DNA of 64,000 bases from Kaistella yonginensis (GCF_030409525.1 NZ_JAUFQB010000062.1:49214-113213), one strand, 5' to 3'. Counted from the first letter of the stretch, positions 1 to 9,677 are shown. Made by a program: numbers and translations. Notes: generated by a model not told the origin, from the letters alone.

Positions 1-143
1 TTTTTTTTGTTCTAGATTGTCCATTTTTTTATTTTTTTTTGACGATTTGGCGTATCGACTCTTTTGGCTGAACATTTGCGTTTTACTTTGTAAATTTACT
101 ACAAAATAAGTTGAATGCAACACAACTTATAAAAATTAAGAAT

Positions 144-749
144 ATGAAAAAAGCCCTAATTATCGTCGATGTACAGAATGATTTTTGTGAAGGAGGCGCA
201 CTCGCTGTGCCCGGAGCGAACGAAATTATTCCCTACATTAACTTGTTGATGCTAGAAAATGAATATGCACAAATTGTATTGACCCAAGATTGGCATCCAA
301 CAGATCATAAAAGTTTTGCCTCAAACAACGCAAAAAAAGTTGGCGACACTATAATTCTCAATGGAATCCCACAACATATGTGGCCGGATCACTGTGTTCA
401 AGGAACTTTCGGTGCAGAATTTCATAAAGATTTAAACCGTGATAAAGTAACGCATATCATTCAAAAAGGAACTAACCCCGATTTTGATAGCTATAGCGCA
501 TTTCAGGACAACAACCAAGTAATGAAAACCGGCTTAGATGATTTCTTAAAATACCACGATATTCAATTGGTTGAAATTGTAGGTTTAGCATTGGATTACT
601 GCGTAAAATTCACCTGTTTAGATGCAGCAAATTTGGATTATGTTACGTGTTTACATTTCAACGGAACGCGAGCCGTCAATGTAAAACCAGATAGCGCCAA
701 GGATGCAATTTATGAAATGTTACAAAATACCATCACTATTTTAGGCTAA
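144..749 (+). CDS. pncA: nicotinamidase (pyrazinamidase-type)
   Basis: Cytoplasmic cysteine hydrolase that deamidates nicotinamide to nicotinic acid for NAD salvage. The 201-residue protein shows the family triad: Asp9 in IVDVQNDF, Lys108 in IIQKG and Cys153 in LALDYCVKF. Metal ligands of the family fit Asp49/His51 (QDWHP) and His83 (PDH). An in-frame ATG exists at 111, but family proteins begin with the MKKALIIVDVQ-like strand, so I choose 144. The gene stands alone and ends in a hairpin terminator. The isochorismatase superfamily is certain, and nicotinamidase is the best subfamily fit. Confidence 0.95.
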   Translation: MKKALIIVDVQNDFCEGGALAVPGANEIIPYINLLMLENEYAQIVLTQDWHPTDHKSFASNNAKKVGDTIILNGIPQHMWPDHCVQGTFGAEFHKDLNRDKVTHIIQKGTNPDFDSYSAFQDNNQVMKTGLDDFLKYHDIQLVEIVGLALDYCVKFTCLDAANLDYVTCLHFNGTRAVNVKPDSAKDAIYEMLQNTITILG

Positions 750-771
750 AATACGACGCTAAAAAGCACTG

Positions 772-801
772 AAACTTCTCTTTTTTAAGGAGAAGTTTTT
801 T
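772..801 (+). terminator. rho-independent terminator after pncA
   Basis: The arm AAACTTCTC at 772-780 pairs with GAGAAGTTT at 790-798 and is followed by a T run, 23 bases after the pncA stop codon. Confidence 0.85.
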
Positions 802-847
802 GTTCGTTCATTTAATTTAAAAAATTTATTTTTATAAAAAAATTACT

Positions 848-2392
848 TTGAAAAAAATCATTTTTCTTTCCTCTTTGTTTCTCATTTATTCGTGCGTTAC
901 TGTAAAAAAACATAATGAAAAATTAGAGATTCCTATTTCAGCGGAAAATTTAAAAAAAGATGTTGATTTTACGAAACATAAATTAGAACAACTTCATCCA
1001 AAACTATATTGGTATATTTCTGAAGACCAACTAAATTATCAATTCGACAGTTTAAAAACGACGATTAAGAATCCTTTAAAACCAAATGAATTTTTTGAGA
1101 AACTCGCGCCCGTAGTTGCAAAAATCAAAGAAGGACATTTACGCTTATATCCTTATGATAAACGGTTAACCCGGAAAGAAATTAAAAATCTTAAAAAGCA
1201 AAAAGGATTATTAAACCGCTACAATTTCACCATCGATAACGACCGTATATTTGTGCTAGACAATGCTTCTAATATCCCAAATATGATGGTGGGCACAGAA
1301 ATTTTGAAAATTAAAGATATTGCGATCCCCAATTTACTAGAAAAATATAAACCCATTATCAATAGTGATGGCGAGAATACAACCTTTCAGAAATATTCTA
1401 TGGCGCGCCGATGGACTTCATTCTTTACGGCTGAATATGGAATTTTAGACAGTGTGAAAGTCGAAGCCAAATATCAAAATGAAGTGAAGACTTTTTATTT
1501 GCACCGAGAAAAAATAACCCAGGAAGAAAAGAAAAAAACCGAGCAGCAAAATAAAAAACTGACAAAAAGCGAAACCGGAAAAACAAAAGATTATAATATT
1601 GTGACCAAAAGTTTTAACCGGGATTTACAGTTTCCCACGAAGGATTCTACAATAGCTTACATGAAAATTAAAACTTTTTCTGGAACCTACTCAAAGAAAT
1701 TTTACAAACAAAGTTTTGCAAGTTTAAAAAATTCACCTGCAAAATATTTGATTATCGATGTTCGGGATAATCTGGGCGGTTCCTTAGCAGAAATTAATAA
1801 TCTTTATTCTTACCTAGTGTCCGAGGAATTTCAATTTATTAACGACATGCAAGTTACCTCGCGTTTATCTATGTTTCAGGCTAATTACTTCAATGATATT
1901 CCCACTTTTGCACAACCTATCGCGGCAATTACTTATCCTTTGTATTTGCTAGGAACGGCATTCTCTGTCAAAAAGAAGGACGATAAATTCTACTTAAAAA
2001 ATAATGGACTTTTCGCTCTTAAAAGACCAAAAAAAAATCACTTCACTGGTAAAATATATGTCTTGATTAATGGCAGCAGTTTTTCTGCCTCCTCCATTAT
2101 TTCCTCGAAATTAAAAGATAAAAAAAGAGCTTTTCTGGTCGGTGAAGAAACCGGTGGTGCCAATGATGGAACGGTCGCGGGGCGGTATTCTACGATGAAA
2201 TTACCAAACTCCAAATTGAGATTACCGATTGGATTAATGCTTATTCAACCAAATATTAATTTTACTGAAACAAAAAAAGGGGTTCTGCCGGATCACGAAA
2301 TTATTCCCACTTTAGCGGAGATTTTACAGAAAAAAGACATTCAATTACAATGGATTATGGAAGAAATTAAAAAAAACAAAATCAATGAATAA
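848..2392 (+). CDS. S41-family peptidase, lipoprotein
   Basis: Predicted tail-specific or tricorn-core type serine peptidase of 514 residues. It starts with a lipoprotein signal peptide (FLIYSC, lipid Cys16), so it is probably anchored in the envelope. The peptidase core shows IIDVRDNLGG followed by NGSSFSASS, where the nucleophilic Ser is expected, and then VGEETGG. The Lys used by classical C-terminal processing peptidases is not in that last position, which fits the tricorn-like subgroup better. The start is TTG, giving a signal peptide directly; no upstream ATG fits. The 3' end overlaps the convergent SRPBCC gene by 52 bases. The substrate is unknown. Confidence 0.85.
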   Translation: MKKIIFLSSLFLIYSCVTVKKHNEKLEIPISAENLKKDVDFTKHKLEQLHPKLYWYISEDQLNYQFDSLKTTIKNPLKPNEFFEKLAPVVAKIKEGHLRLYPYDKRLTRKEIKNLKKQKGLLNRYNFTIDNDRIFVLDNASNIPNMMVGTEILKIKDIAIPNLLEKYKPIINSDGENTTFQKYSMARRWTSFFTAEYGILDSVKVEAKYQNEVKTFYLHREKITQEEKKKTEQQNKKLTKSETGKTKDYNIVTKSFNRDLQFPTKDSTIAYMKIKTFSGTYSKKFYKQSFASLKNSPAKYLIIDVRDNLGGSLAEINNLYSYLVSEEFQFINDMQVTSRLSMFQANYFNDIPTFAQPIAAITYPLYLLGTAFSVKKKDDKFYLKNNGLFALKRPKKNHFTGKIYVLINGSSFSASSIISSKLKDKKRAFLVGEETGGANDGTVAGRYSTMKLPNSKLRLPIGLMLIQPNINFTETKKGVLPDHEIIPTLAEILQKKDIQLQWIMEEIKKNKINE

Positions 2393-2814
2393 GATTCTGC
2401 AATTTCTTTAACTTCATGTAACGCTCTGGGAAAGCTGTTGGTGAAGTAGGTGATATATTCTTCTTCTGTGTTGAGCGTCACCGTTAAAAGACTACCTTCA
2501 TCGGTTTCTACCAAGTCATACTGTTCAATCGCTTCATCACCATAGGTTTTCGCTTGATTAATTCCCTCAATCACCTCACCAAAATGTTTAAAATGCATGG
2601 ATTTAAAAGGAATCACTTGTTCTACTAGGGTGAACATTCCGTTTTCACCGGGTGACAAAAATCGGACATTGCTTCCTTCTCTAAGTTCTCCTTCGTAATA
2701 AGAACCAGGTATAAAAGTAGCCGTCCATTTTCGGTAGTTTGCATTATTCCATAGTGCTTCCCATACTTTTTCTTTGGACGCTTTGATCTCGATTGAAAAT
2801 TCTAGTTTTTTCAT
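2341..2814 (-). CDS. SRPBCC/AHSA1-domain protein
   Basis: Small cytoplasmic START-like fold protein of 157 residues. The N-terminus SIEIKASKEKVWEALWN and the following YRKWTATFIPGSYYEGELREG are typical of the activator of Hsp90 ATPase homologue 1 (AHSA1) branch of SRPBCC proteins, which bind hydrophobic ligands or act in stress responses. No enzymatic function can be assigned. The last 17 codons overlap the 3' end of the converging S41 peptidase gene, and the encoded tail (LILFFLISSIIHCN) is unusually hydrophobic for this family, so it may be a recent read-through extension. Confidence 0.8.
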   Translation of the reverse strand: MKKLEFSIEIKASKEKVWEALWNNANYRKWTATFIPGSYYEGELREGSNVRFLSPGENGMFTLVEQVIPFKSMHFKHFGEVIEGINQAKTYGDEAIEQYDLVETDEGSLLTVTLNTEEEYITYFTNSFPRALHEVKEIAESYSLILFFLISSIIHCN

Positions 2815-3070
2815 TTCTGTTCATCATTTCTTTACATTAGAAGCAGGATGTAGAAAACGCATTGAAAATCATCTTAAAACTAATCCCGATTCGGTACAAT
2901 CGTTAGTTTATTAAAAACAAAATCAAAGTTAATAATTATAATTTTAAAATCGAGGTAAACCATTTATTACTTGAGATTTATATTTAATATAAATGTGACT
3001 GCATCACTTTCAAATTCGATAAATCGTATTTGCCCGAAGAAACTGCCATTAAATGATTTGCATAAAAACC
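2815..3070. other. AT-rich intergenic region, no gene seen
   Basis: About 250 bases between the SRPBCC gene and the terminator of the GreA/Rnk-type gene. Stop codons are frequent in all frames. I see no RNA structure or convincing small gene. It presumably holds the promoter of the SRPBCC gene. Confidence 0.5.
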
Positions 3071-3096
3071 AAAAAAACTCCCAAAAATGGGAGTTT
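3071..3096 (-). terminator. terminator of the GreA/Rnk-type gene
   Basis: AAACTCCC (3075-3082) pairs with GGGAGTTT (3089-3096) around a six-base loop. On the minus strand it is followed by a run of T, 22 bases after the stop codon of the gene at 3118. Confidence 0.85.
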
Positions 3097-3117
3097 GTAC
3101 TGGAAATAGTAGGTAAC

Positions 3118-3495
3118 TTAGTTGGCGTGTTCCACCCCTAAAATTTCAATTTTCTTTTCACCTTCTTCAAAAGGCCAAGTAATTTGGTCACCTACTTTAT
3201 TTCCTACTGTTGCCAAACCAATTGGTGATAAAATGGAATATTTCCCTTTCTTCACTTTTTCATTTTTGGCATCTACGAATAAATATTTTTCCTCTTCGTT
3301 GGTTGCAATATCCTTGATTTTCACTTCACAATTTATGGTTACCACATCTTCTGGAAGTTCTTTTCGACGAACCTGCTTGGCTGTCTTTAATTGACCCAAG
3401 AGAATTTCTTCTTCTTGGATGGTTGTTTTTCTTCTCCTTAAATGATCTTTAATTAAATCGTAAATTCCTGTTGTTAAAACTATATTTTCTGACAT
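3118..3495 (-). CDS. GreA/GreB/Rnk-family transcription factor
   Basis: A 125-residue protein with a short helical N-terminus (about residues 1-45, rich in Arg, Lys and Glu) and a C-terminal GreA/GreB FKBP-like domain (SILSPIGLATVGNKVGDQITW followed by IEILGVEHAN). Full GreA factors have about 155 residues and a long coiled coil that enters the RNA polymerase secondary channel. This short form resembles Rnk or the GreA/GreB-family proteins of Bacteroidota, so it probably binds RNA polymerase but may not stimulate transcript cleavage. Cytoplasmic, monocistronic, with its own terminator. Confidence 0.85.
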   Translation of the reverse strand: MSENIVLTTGIYDLIKDHLRRRKTTIQEEEILLGQLKTAKQVRRKELPEDVVTINCEVKIKDIATNEEEKYLFVDAKNEKVKKGKYSILSPIGLATVGNKVGDQITWPFEEGEKKIEILGVEHAN

Positions 3496-3927
3496 TATTT
3501 TTGATATAAAAAGTTAATAGATGAATACCATCCAATGATCCAGACAGAAAAATCAAACACAGTTAGTGTGGTTGATCTGCTCTGGTAAGGTATTCAAAAT
3601 GTAATAAATGAGTTGCTGTTTAGCCAAATCGACCCGGTCCTGAATCTTGACAGGGTAAATTAAATGAACTCTTTGGAACTTCTAAGAAAAATGTCATCAT
3701 GTAAATAAGAAAAAAATAACGACTTTCCTTCAGTGAAGTTATGCTCTAAAAAAAAGTGTATTGGTGACATAGGTTCATATTAAAGCAGCAACATAGCGAT
3801 TATAGTTCACATTTCCAAATACTTAACAATTATTAACCTTTAATAATCAGCAATCGAGGAATTTTCAAACAATAATTTCTTTTTTTAACAATCTAATAAA
3901 TTGAAGCTCCAAATAGGAGTGAATTCA
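3496..3927. other. 432-base intergenic region without recognisable gene
   Basis: Lies upstream of the GreA/Rnk-type gene and downstream of the TonB receptor gene, both on the minus strand. Candidate reading frames are short and lack family features. A weak CCTG...CAGG inverted repeat lies near 3641-3655. I see nothing that supports an RNA gene, but the length leaves room for a leader or small RNA. Confidence 0.4.
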
Positions 3928-6312
3928 CTAAAATTCAAAAATAAATCCAAAATAAGGAAGCGGCGTTGAACGGTCACTTTCACCGGTTTCCAACAGATAG
4001 TATTGTTCATTCTGTGGATCCGTAGGATTGGCAATGACACCGTTATTATTGGGATCACGCTGCAGATTTACAACCGGTAACCTGCTTGGACTTTTAGAGC
4101 CGTATGCATTCACAATATCTAAATAGGCGGAAAATTGCCATTTTTTAAACACCCATTTTTTCTCAGCACGTACATCCATTTGGTGTGAAAGATTTCCACG
4201 GGTAGAATTCAATAGATCAAAGTTCTGCAGCGGCCCATTGGCAATATTCCAAATGTTAACCAAGGCGCTTCTTTGCAAATCATACGGCGTTTCTGGCAAA
4301 CCAGACTGCATTCTGAATCTCGCTCCTATATTCCAATTTTTCTTCAAATATTTTCCAGCAGTCACCGCTAGAATATGTCGGGAATCCCAACTAGACGGTA
4401 ATAAATCACCAGCAGCATCAGAAAATTTAGAATATCCAAAGGTATAAGCCATGATGCCATAAAAATTATTAACTGTTCTTTTTTGGGCCAATAACTCAAT
4501 TCCGTAAGTTTCTCCATAACCTCTGGAATCCAATGGTTCATTTCCAACAACACCAAAATTACCTCCAACATTCGCTAATGAAATTTGATTTCTTAGCGAG
4601 AACGGATAGTTTTTATATTTCTTGTAGTAACCTTCCGCGGTTAAGCGCAGGTTATTTTTTCCGTTGTACTCTACGCCACCAACAAGGTGTGCATTACGGA
4701 TATACCTTAAGGAATTCTTATTGGTTAAGTTTCCGTTTTCAATAAAACCTAAAGCGGTATACGCGGGAAGTTGGTAATAAATTCCGGTATTAAAATTTAA
4801 GGAAAATTCTGGATTTAATTTGTAGCTTAGGGAAAATCTTGGTGAAAACTGATCCAAAGGATTATTTGTGTTAGCGTTATAATCACTTGCATCTAAACGA
4901 ATCCCAGCCGATACCTGAAGTTGATCTGCGAAAAATTTCTTCGCTGTTTGCACATACATTCCGTATTGGAACACCTTAATTTCAGATAAAATTACATCAA
5001 AATTTATGGCATTCTGTGTTACATTTTTAATAGTGGAATTGTTATCATATTTAGAAAAATTAAAATTGGTTCCAACACTGAATTGATAATCTACCCAAGT
5101 GAAATTACGGTCAAAACGTATTTTATTTTCGCTTTCCTGCGATTTGTAGTCGTATAATAAATTATTAGGAATTTCGATATTTCGATAATATTTCAAGGCT
5201 TGATTATCTAGCATATTTCTACTCATCGTTAAAAGCCAGTTTCCATTTTCAGCCAAATGACGATAACCAGCGCCAAGCGTATAATTCCACTGTGGCGATA
5301 CGGGAAGTTGATCGATTAAAGTTAAATTGGATAAAGTGGGATCTGCATTATCATTAAATTTAAAGCGGTCTATGGCTCCTAAACCCAGAAAAAACAATTC
5401 ATCACCAGACTGGTATTTTTTAGAAATTTTAAAAGTTGCATCATAATAACTTGGCAAAAAAGGTAGACCGATTGCTTTAAACAACAACTGTAAATTTGAT
5501 TTTCGAACGCTAAACAGTCCGCTCCATGATTGGTCTTTGGATAGCGGTCCGTCAGCCATTAATTGCATATCATCTAATCCAATTACCGCTTTGTAACCGA
5601 GTTTATCCTTTCTGGCTTGCTTTAAATTAAATTCAAATAAAGAAGATAAAGCACCATTTCTACTGGCAGGAAAAGCGCCACTGTAAAAATCAACATCTTT
5701 TACAAAGTCAATGGTGATAATACCTCTAGGACCACCAGAAGCGCCCTGTGTTTGAAAATGGTTGATAATGGGAACTTCTATACCATCAATATAAAATTTG
5801 TTTTCAGCAGAACTTCCTCCGCGAATAAATAAGTCATTTCTAAAAGTTGCGGTACTCCCAACGCCGGGAAAACTTAAGATTGCTTTAGAAACATCTCGCG
5901 TAGAACCCGCATTTTTCTGAACTTCTTCACTGGTAATATTTCGCAAGGAAAGTGGGCTTTCAGCGGTGGTCTTGTGTTGTTTTTTGGTAATGATTACTTC
6001 ATCGATATTTTTAGCAACCCTGTTTAAACCAATTGAAAATGTAAGATTTTGATTCGGAACAATATTAAGTTCATTTAAAAATCCCATTTCATAGGTTTCC
6101 GACTCCACTTCTAAATTATAGGTTCCAGAAGGTAAGTCATTAATAATAATATTTCCAATTCCGGAAAACTCTTGGTTGATTTTAGAAATCTTAATGTTTG
6201 CTGGAAGTGGCTTTTTAGTAAACTCATCAAAGACATTAATATTAATACTTCCGGTCTGCGCAGCAGTAAAAATCGAAAGAATGAGTAGTAAAATAGAGGC
6301 TTTTATTTTCAT
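3928..6312 (-). CDS. TonB-dependent outer-membrane receptor
   Basis: A 794-residue outer-membrane transporter. A Sec signal peptide (residues 1-19, ending TAAQT) precedes a carboxypeptidase-regulatory-like beta domain (about 20-105), a plug domain (about 120-220, with SFPGVGSTATFRNDLFIRGG and the YIDGIEV signature) and a long beta-barrel ending in the aromatic residue expected for BAM recognition (FGFIFEF). The architecture is the common Bacteroidota TonB receptor with a peptidase-regulatory-like N-terminus. It energises uptake through TonB/ExbBD. No SusD partner is adjacent, so it is not a canonical polysaccharide locus, and the substrate is unknown. The fasciclin lipoprotein gene lies just upstream on the same strand. 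Confidence 0.93.
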   Translation of the reverse strand: MKIKASILLLILSIFTAAQTGSININVFDEFTKKPLPANIKISKINQEFSGIGNIIINDLPSGTYNLEVESETYEMGFLNELNIVPNQNLTFSIGLNRVAKNIDEVIITKKQHKTTAESPLSLRNITSEEVQKNAGSTRDVSKAILSFPGVGSTATFRNDLFIRGGSSAENKFYIDGIEVPIINHFQTQGASGGPRGIITIDFVKDVDFYSGAFPASRNGALSSLFEFNLKQARKDKLGYKAVIGLDDMQLMADGPLSKDQSWSGLFSVRKSNLQLLFKAIGLPFLPSYYDATFKISKKYQSGDELFFLGLGAIDRFKFNDNADPTLSNLTLIDQLPVSPQWNYTLGAGYRHLAENGNWLLTMSRNMLDNQALKYYRNIEIPNNLLYDYKSQESENKIRFDRNFTWVDYQFSVGTNFNFSKYDNNSTIKNVTQNAINFDVILSEIKVFQYGMYVQTAKKFFADQLQVSAGIRLDASDYNANTNNPLDQFSPRFSLSYKLNPEFSLNFNTGIYYQLPAYTALGFIENGNLTNKNSLRYIRNAHLVGGVEYNGKNNLRLTAEGYYKKYKNYPFSLRNQISLANVGGNFGVVGNEPLDSRGYGETYGIELLAQKRTVNNFYGIMAYTFGYSKFSDAAGDLLPSSWDSRHILAVTAGKYLKKNWNIGARFRMQSGLPETPYDLQRSALVNIWNIANGPLQNFDLLNSTRGNLSHQMDVRAEKKWVFKKWQFSAYLDIVNAYGSKSPSRLPVVNLQRDPNNNGVIANPTDPQNEQYYLLETGESDRSTPLPYFGFIFEF

Positions 6313-6335
6313 AAAAAGAATTTGGGTAAAAATAC

Positions 6336-6363
6336 GACAAGCGCCCCAAATGGAACGCTTATC
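6336..6363 (-). terminator. hairpin between fasciclin gene and TonB receptor gene
   Basis: On the minus strand a 12-base arm pairs throughout (with several G-U pairs) with its partner around an ATTT tetraloop, followed by GTATTTTT. It would end the fasciclin transcript, or attenuate read-through into the TonB receptor gene. Confidence 0.65.
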
Positions 6364-6379
6364 GTGCTAAAAAAAACTA

Positions 6380-7330
6380 CTATGGTAATAACAATTTGTC
6401 TATGGCATGAATAATTCCGTTGCTACATTGTACGTCTGTAGCGACAATGTTAGAAACCCGGTTATTGGCATCTTTAATTTTTGCACCACCGGTGGTTGTG
6501 ATGGTGAACATTCCACCTTGAAAAGTGGTTACCGACATATTATTGGTTAAATCGGTTGAAGCGACATTTGCGCCAGCGACCACATGATATTTCAAAACGT
6601 TTTCTAACGTGGCCTGTGGAATTGCAGCTAAACCACTCGCTCCCAACTCCGTTAATAATGAACCAAATGCAGCATTAGTCGGTGCAAATACAGTAAAAGG
6701 TGAACTCGCTGTGCCGCCTAAAATTCCTACAAAATTTGGCATATCACTTCTGGTAAGCGCAGAAACCAAAGTTGAAAAATTAGGATTTGCCAAAGCATGT
6801 GTTACAATAGTTGGCAACCCAATTACAGCATCGGTTTTATGGATGACCCCATTGCTGGCCAAAATATCAGCCGTGGTTACATTTGCCACACCGTTAACTT
6901 TAACACCTGAATCTTTACTAATGAACATGCTTAAATTTCAAGTGGATGAAGCTGCACCTTTTGCTAAAGTGGAGACGTAACCCGTGGTTATTTCAGAAGA
7001 AGTTACTCTTGCCGCTAACACATGGTTGAATAAAATTTCTTTCAAAGCAGCGGCCGGAACATCATTCAACGAGGTAAAACCATTGGCTTGCAAAAATGAG
7101 GTAAACGCTGCGTTTGATGGCGCAAATACTGTAAATGTACCTGTTCCGTCTAATGTTGCGGCTAAACCCGCTTTATCAATTGCTGCTTTTAATGATGATA
7201 AATTAGCATCTCGTGAAGCCATCGCGTAAATGGTTTGGCTCATTACCGGTTCTTCATCATTATCATTACAACTGCTGGCAGAAAATCCTACTATTAGAAT
7301 AAGTGAAAGGATTTTAAAAATGTTTTTCAT
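6380..7330 (-). pseudogene. two-domain fasciclin lipoprotein, interrupted by in-frame TGA
   Basis: One 316-codon reading frame encodes a lipoprotein signal (GFSASSC) and two fasciclin (FAS1) domains, each with the FTVFAPSNAAF/FTVFAPTNAAF box and a C-terminal NGIIHAIDKLLLP-type end. FAS1 domains serve surface adhesion. The frame is split by a single TGA at 6938-6940 inside domain 1, between GAASST and NLSMFISKDSG; the frame is the same on both sides, so this is a nonsense codon rather than a frameshift. The two pieces would be 130 residues (6938-7330) and 182 residues if restarted at an ATG ending at 6928. It is either a recent nonsense mutation or a base-calling error. A TATATTTG -7 box lies at 7353-7360. 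Confidence 0.88.
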
Positions 7331-7352
7331 AATGTTTTATTTTTTGTTTTTT

Positions 7353-7360
7353 CAAATATA
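7353..7360 (-). promoter_or_regulatory. -7 promoter box (TATATTTG) of fasciclin gene
   Basis: Exact match to the Bacteroidota TAnnTTTG consensus on the minus strand, 22 bases before the ATG ending at 7330. Confidence 0.5.
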
Positions 7361-7456
7361 GAAAGTTTATTTACTAAGTTTAATAAAATAGTATTATTTA
7401 TTACCAATAAATCCTATTTATAAAATCTATTATAGGTCTTAATCCCTTATAACAAT

Positions 7457-7483
7457 GAAATCCTGCAAATTTTGCAGGATTTC
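7457..7483 (-). terminator. perfect inverted repeat downstream of hutU
   Basis: GAAATCCTGCAAA at 7457-7469 is the exact reverse complement of 7471-7483. It lies 28 bases past the hutU stop codon and is the likely transcript end, although the following T run is weak. Confidence 0.6.
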
Positions 7484-7510
7484 AGTTGATTTTAAAAAAT
7501 AATAAACTTC

Positions 7511-9499
7511 TTAAAAAAGCGTTTCGTCTACGTAATTTGGTAGAGTTACGGTAAGCTTGGGTTCTATTTCCATGGCTCGCTTAATCGCAAAAACTGCTCC
7601 GTCGTTTCTTGCCCAACTTCGTCGCGAAATACCGTTGTTCACATCCCAGAAAAGCATTGATTTTAATCTGCGGTCTGCATCATCACTACCATCGAGCAGC
7701 ATTCCGAATCCGCCATTAATAACTTCTCCCCAGCCAACGCCGCCGCCATTATGAAGGGAAACCCAGGTTGCACCGCGAAAACTGTCACCAATTACATTCT
7801 GAATAGCCATGTCTGCGGTGAATCGTGAACCATCATATATATTTGAAGTTTCCCGGTACGGAGAATCGGTTCCTGAAACATCATGATGATCTCTCCCCAA
7901 AATCACTGGCCCAATTTCGTCTTTGTTAATTGCCTTATTAAATGCTTCAGCAATTTTTATCCGGCCTTCCGCATCTGCATAAAGTATTCTGGCTTGCGAC
8001 CCTACGACTAGATTATTTTCCTGCGCGCCCTTAATCCAGGTAATATTGTCTTGCATTTGTTGCTGAATTTCTGCTGGCGAATTTTTCATAATTTCTTGTA
8101 AAACCGCACTAGCGATTTCATCTGTTTTTTGGAGGTCTGTAGATTTGCCACTTGCACAAACCCATCGGAACGGTCCAAAACCGTAATCGAAACACATTGG
8201 ACCCATAATATCTTGAACATAACTCGGGAATTTAAATTCTCTTCCAAGGCTGGGTTTTTGGGCCATCACATCGGCACCAGCTCTGCTCGCTTCTAGTAAA
8301 AACGCATTTCCGTAATCGAAAAAATAGGTGCCTTTATCCGTATGTTTATTAATGGCTTTCGCATGAAGTCTTAAAGTTTCCTGTACTTTCTCTTTAAATA
8401 AATCAGGATTTTCGGCCATCATTTTATTGGCTTCTTGAAAAGAAATTCCTACGGGATAATATCCGCCAGCCCAAGGATTATGCAGCGAAGTTTGATCTGA
8501 CCCGATATCAATTGTTAGATTTTCTTGGTCGAATTTTTCCCAAATGTCAACAATATTTCCGAGGTAGGCTAGAGAAACAGTTTCCCGATTTTTCTTTGCT
8601 TTTTTTACTCTAATAACCAATTCATCAAGGTTCTCGTGAACTTCATCAATCCATTTTTGTTCATGCCGGATTTTGGTAATTTTCGGATTAACTTCCGCAC
8701 AAACGGTGATACATCCAGCAATATTACCCGCTTTTGGTTGTGCACCACTCATACCTCCCAAACCAGAGGTAACAAAAAGGCCTCCTTTAGGATCTTTTTT
8801 TATTTTTCTAAAAGCATTCAAAACGGTAATGGTGGTTCCGTGAACGATGCCTTGCGGCCCGATGTACATATAGCTTCCCGCCGTCATTTGGCCATATTGG
8901 GAAACTCCCAAGGCATTCATTTTCTCCCAATCATCTGGTTGAGAGTAATTCGGAATCATCATCCCATTGGTAACCACCACCCTTGGCGCTTCTTTATGGC
9001 TGGGAAACAAGCCCATCGGATGACCCGAATACATCGTCAAAGTTTGATCATCTGTCATTTCTGACAGGTATTTCATGGTCAAAAGATATTGCGCCCAATT
9101 TTGAAAAACGGATCCATTTCCGCCATAAGTTATAAGTTCATGCGGATGTTGCGCTACGGCGTAATCCAAATTATTTTGAATCATCAGCATAATGGCTTTT
9201 GCTTGTTCCGACTTTCCTGGATAGTCGTCAATATTACGGGCTTTCATTTCATAATCTGGGCGGAAACGATACATATAAATCCGTCCGTACGTTTCCAGTT
9301 CATCTTTGAATTCGATTAATAATTCTGCATGAAATTTTGGATTAAAATAACGAAGCGCATTTTTCAGGGCCAATTTTTTCTCTTCTTCAGATAAAATTTC
9401 TTTGCGCTTTGGTGCGTGATTAATTGCGTTATCGTATGGTTTACAGGCAGGAAGTTCGTTGGGAATTCCCTGTTGTATTTGTTCGTGAAAAGTCATCAT
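7511..9499 (-). CDS. hutU: urocanate hydratase
   Basis: Converts urocanate to imidazolonepropionate in histidine catabolism, in the cytoplasm, with tightly bound NAD. The 662-residue protein matches the long urocanase form of Bacteroidota. Visible signatures are ITYGGNGSVFQNWAQY, YSGHPMGLFP, the NAD-binding region VTSGLGGMSGAQPKAG and the catalytic region MCFDYGFGPFRWVCASGK. Two adjacent ATG codons are possible starts (9499 or 9496). None of the neighbours is another hut gene (hutH, hutI, hutG), so the pathway genes must be scattered elsewhere. A long inverted repeat follows the gene. Confidence 0.96.
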   Translation of the reverse strand: MMTFHEQIQQGIPNELPACKPYDNAINHAPKRKEILSEEEKKLALKNALRYFNPKFHAELLIEFKDELETYGRIYMYRFRPDYEMKARNIDDYPGKSEQAKAIMLMIQNNLDYAVAQHPHELITYGGNGSVFQNWAQYLLTMKYLSEMTDDQTLTMYSGHPMGLFPSHKEAPRVVVTNGMMIPNYSQPDDWEKMNALGVSQYGQMTAGSYMYIGPQGIVHGTTITVLNAFRKIKKDPKGGLFVTSGLGGMSGAQPKAGNIAGCITVCAEVNPKITKIRHEQKWIDEVHENLDELVIRVKKAKKNRETVSLAYLGNIVDIWEKFDQENLTIDIGSDQTSLHNPWAGGYYPVGISFQEANKMMAENPDLFKEKVQETLRLHAKAINKHTDKGTYFFDYGNAFLLEASRAGADVMAQKPSLGREFKFPSYVQDIMGPMCFDYGFGPFRWVCASGKSTDLQKTDEIASAVLQEIMKNSPAEIQQQMQDNITWIKGAQENNLVVGSQARILYADAEGRIKIAEAFNKAINKDEIGPVILGRDHHDVSGTDSPYRETSNIYDGSRFTADMAIQNVIGDSFRGATWVSLHNGGGVGWGEVINGGFGMLLDGSDDADRRLKSMLFWDVNNGISRRSWARNDGAVFAIKRAMEIEPKLTVTLPNYVDETLF

Positions 9500-9677
9500 A
9501 ATGGTTAGAATTCAGATTTTTAATTAAAGTTCTAAAGATATTGAATAATTAAAAGAAATGAAAACCCTTTAGTTTTAATTAAAATAAAAATAGGCGGATT
9601 ACGAATCAAATGCGAGTAATAAAACTGTTAATTTATCATAAAACCCAAAATATCAACCTTTAAAATTCTGATTTTCT

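Noticed and set aside
6380..6928. Independent single-domain fasciclin gene
   Set aside because: It is in the same frame as the upstream part and starts in the middle of a FAS1 domain, so it is the remainder after a nonsense codon.
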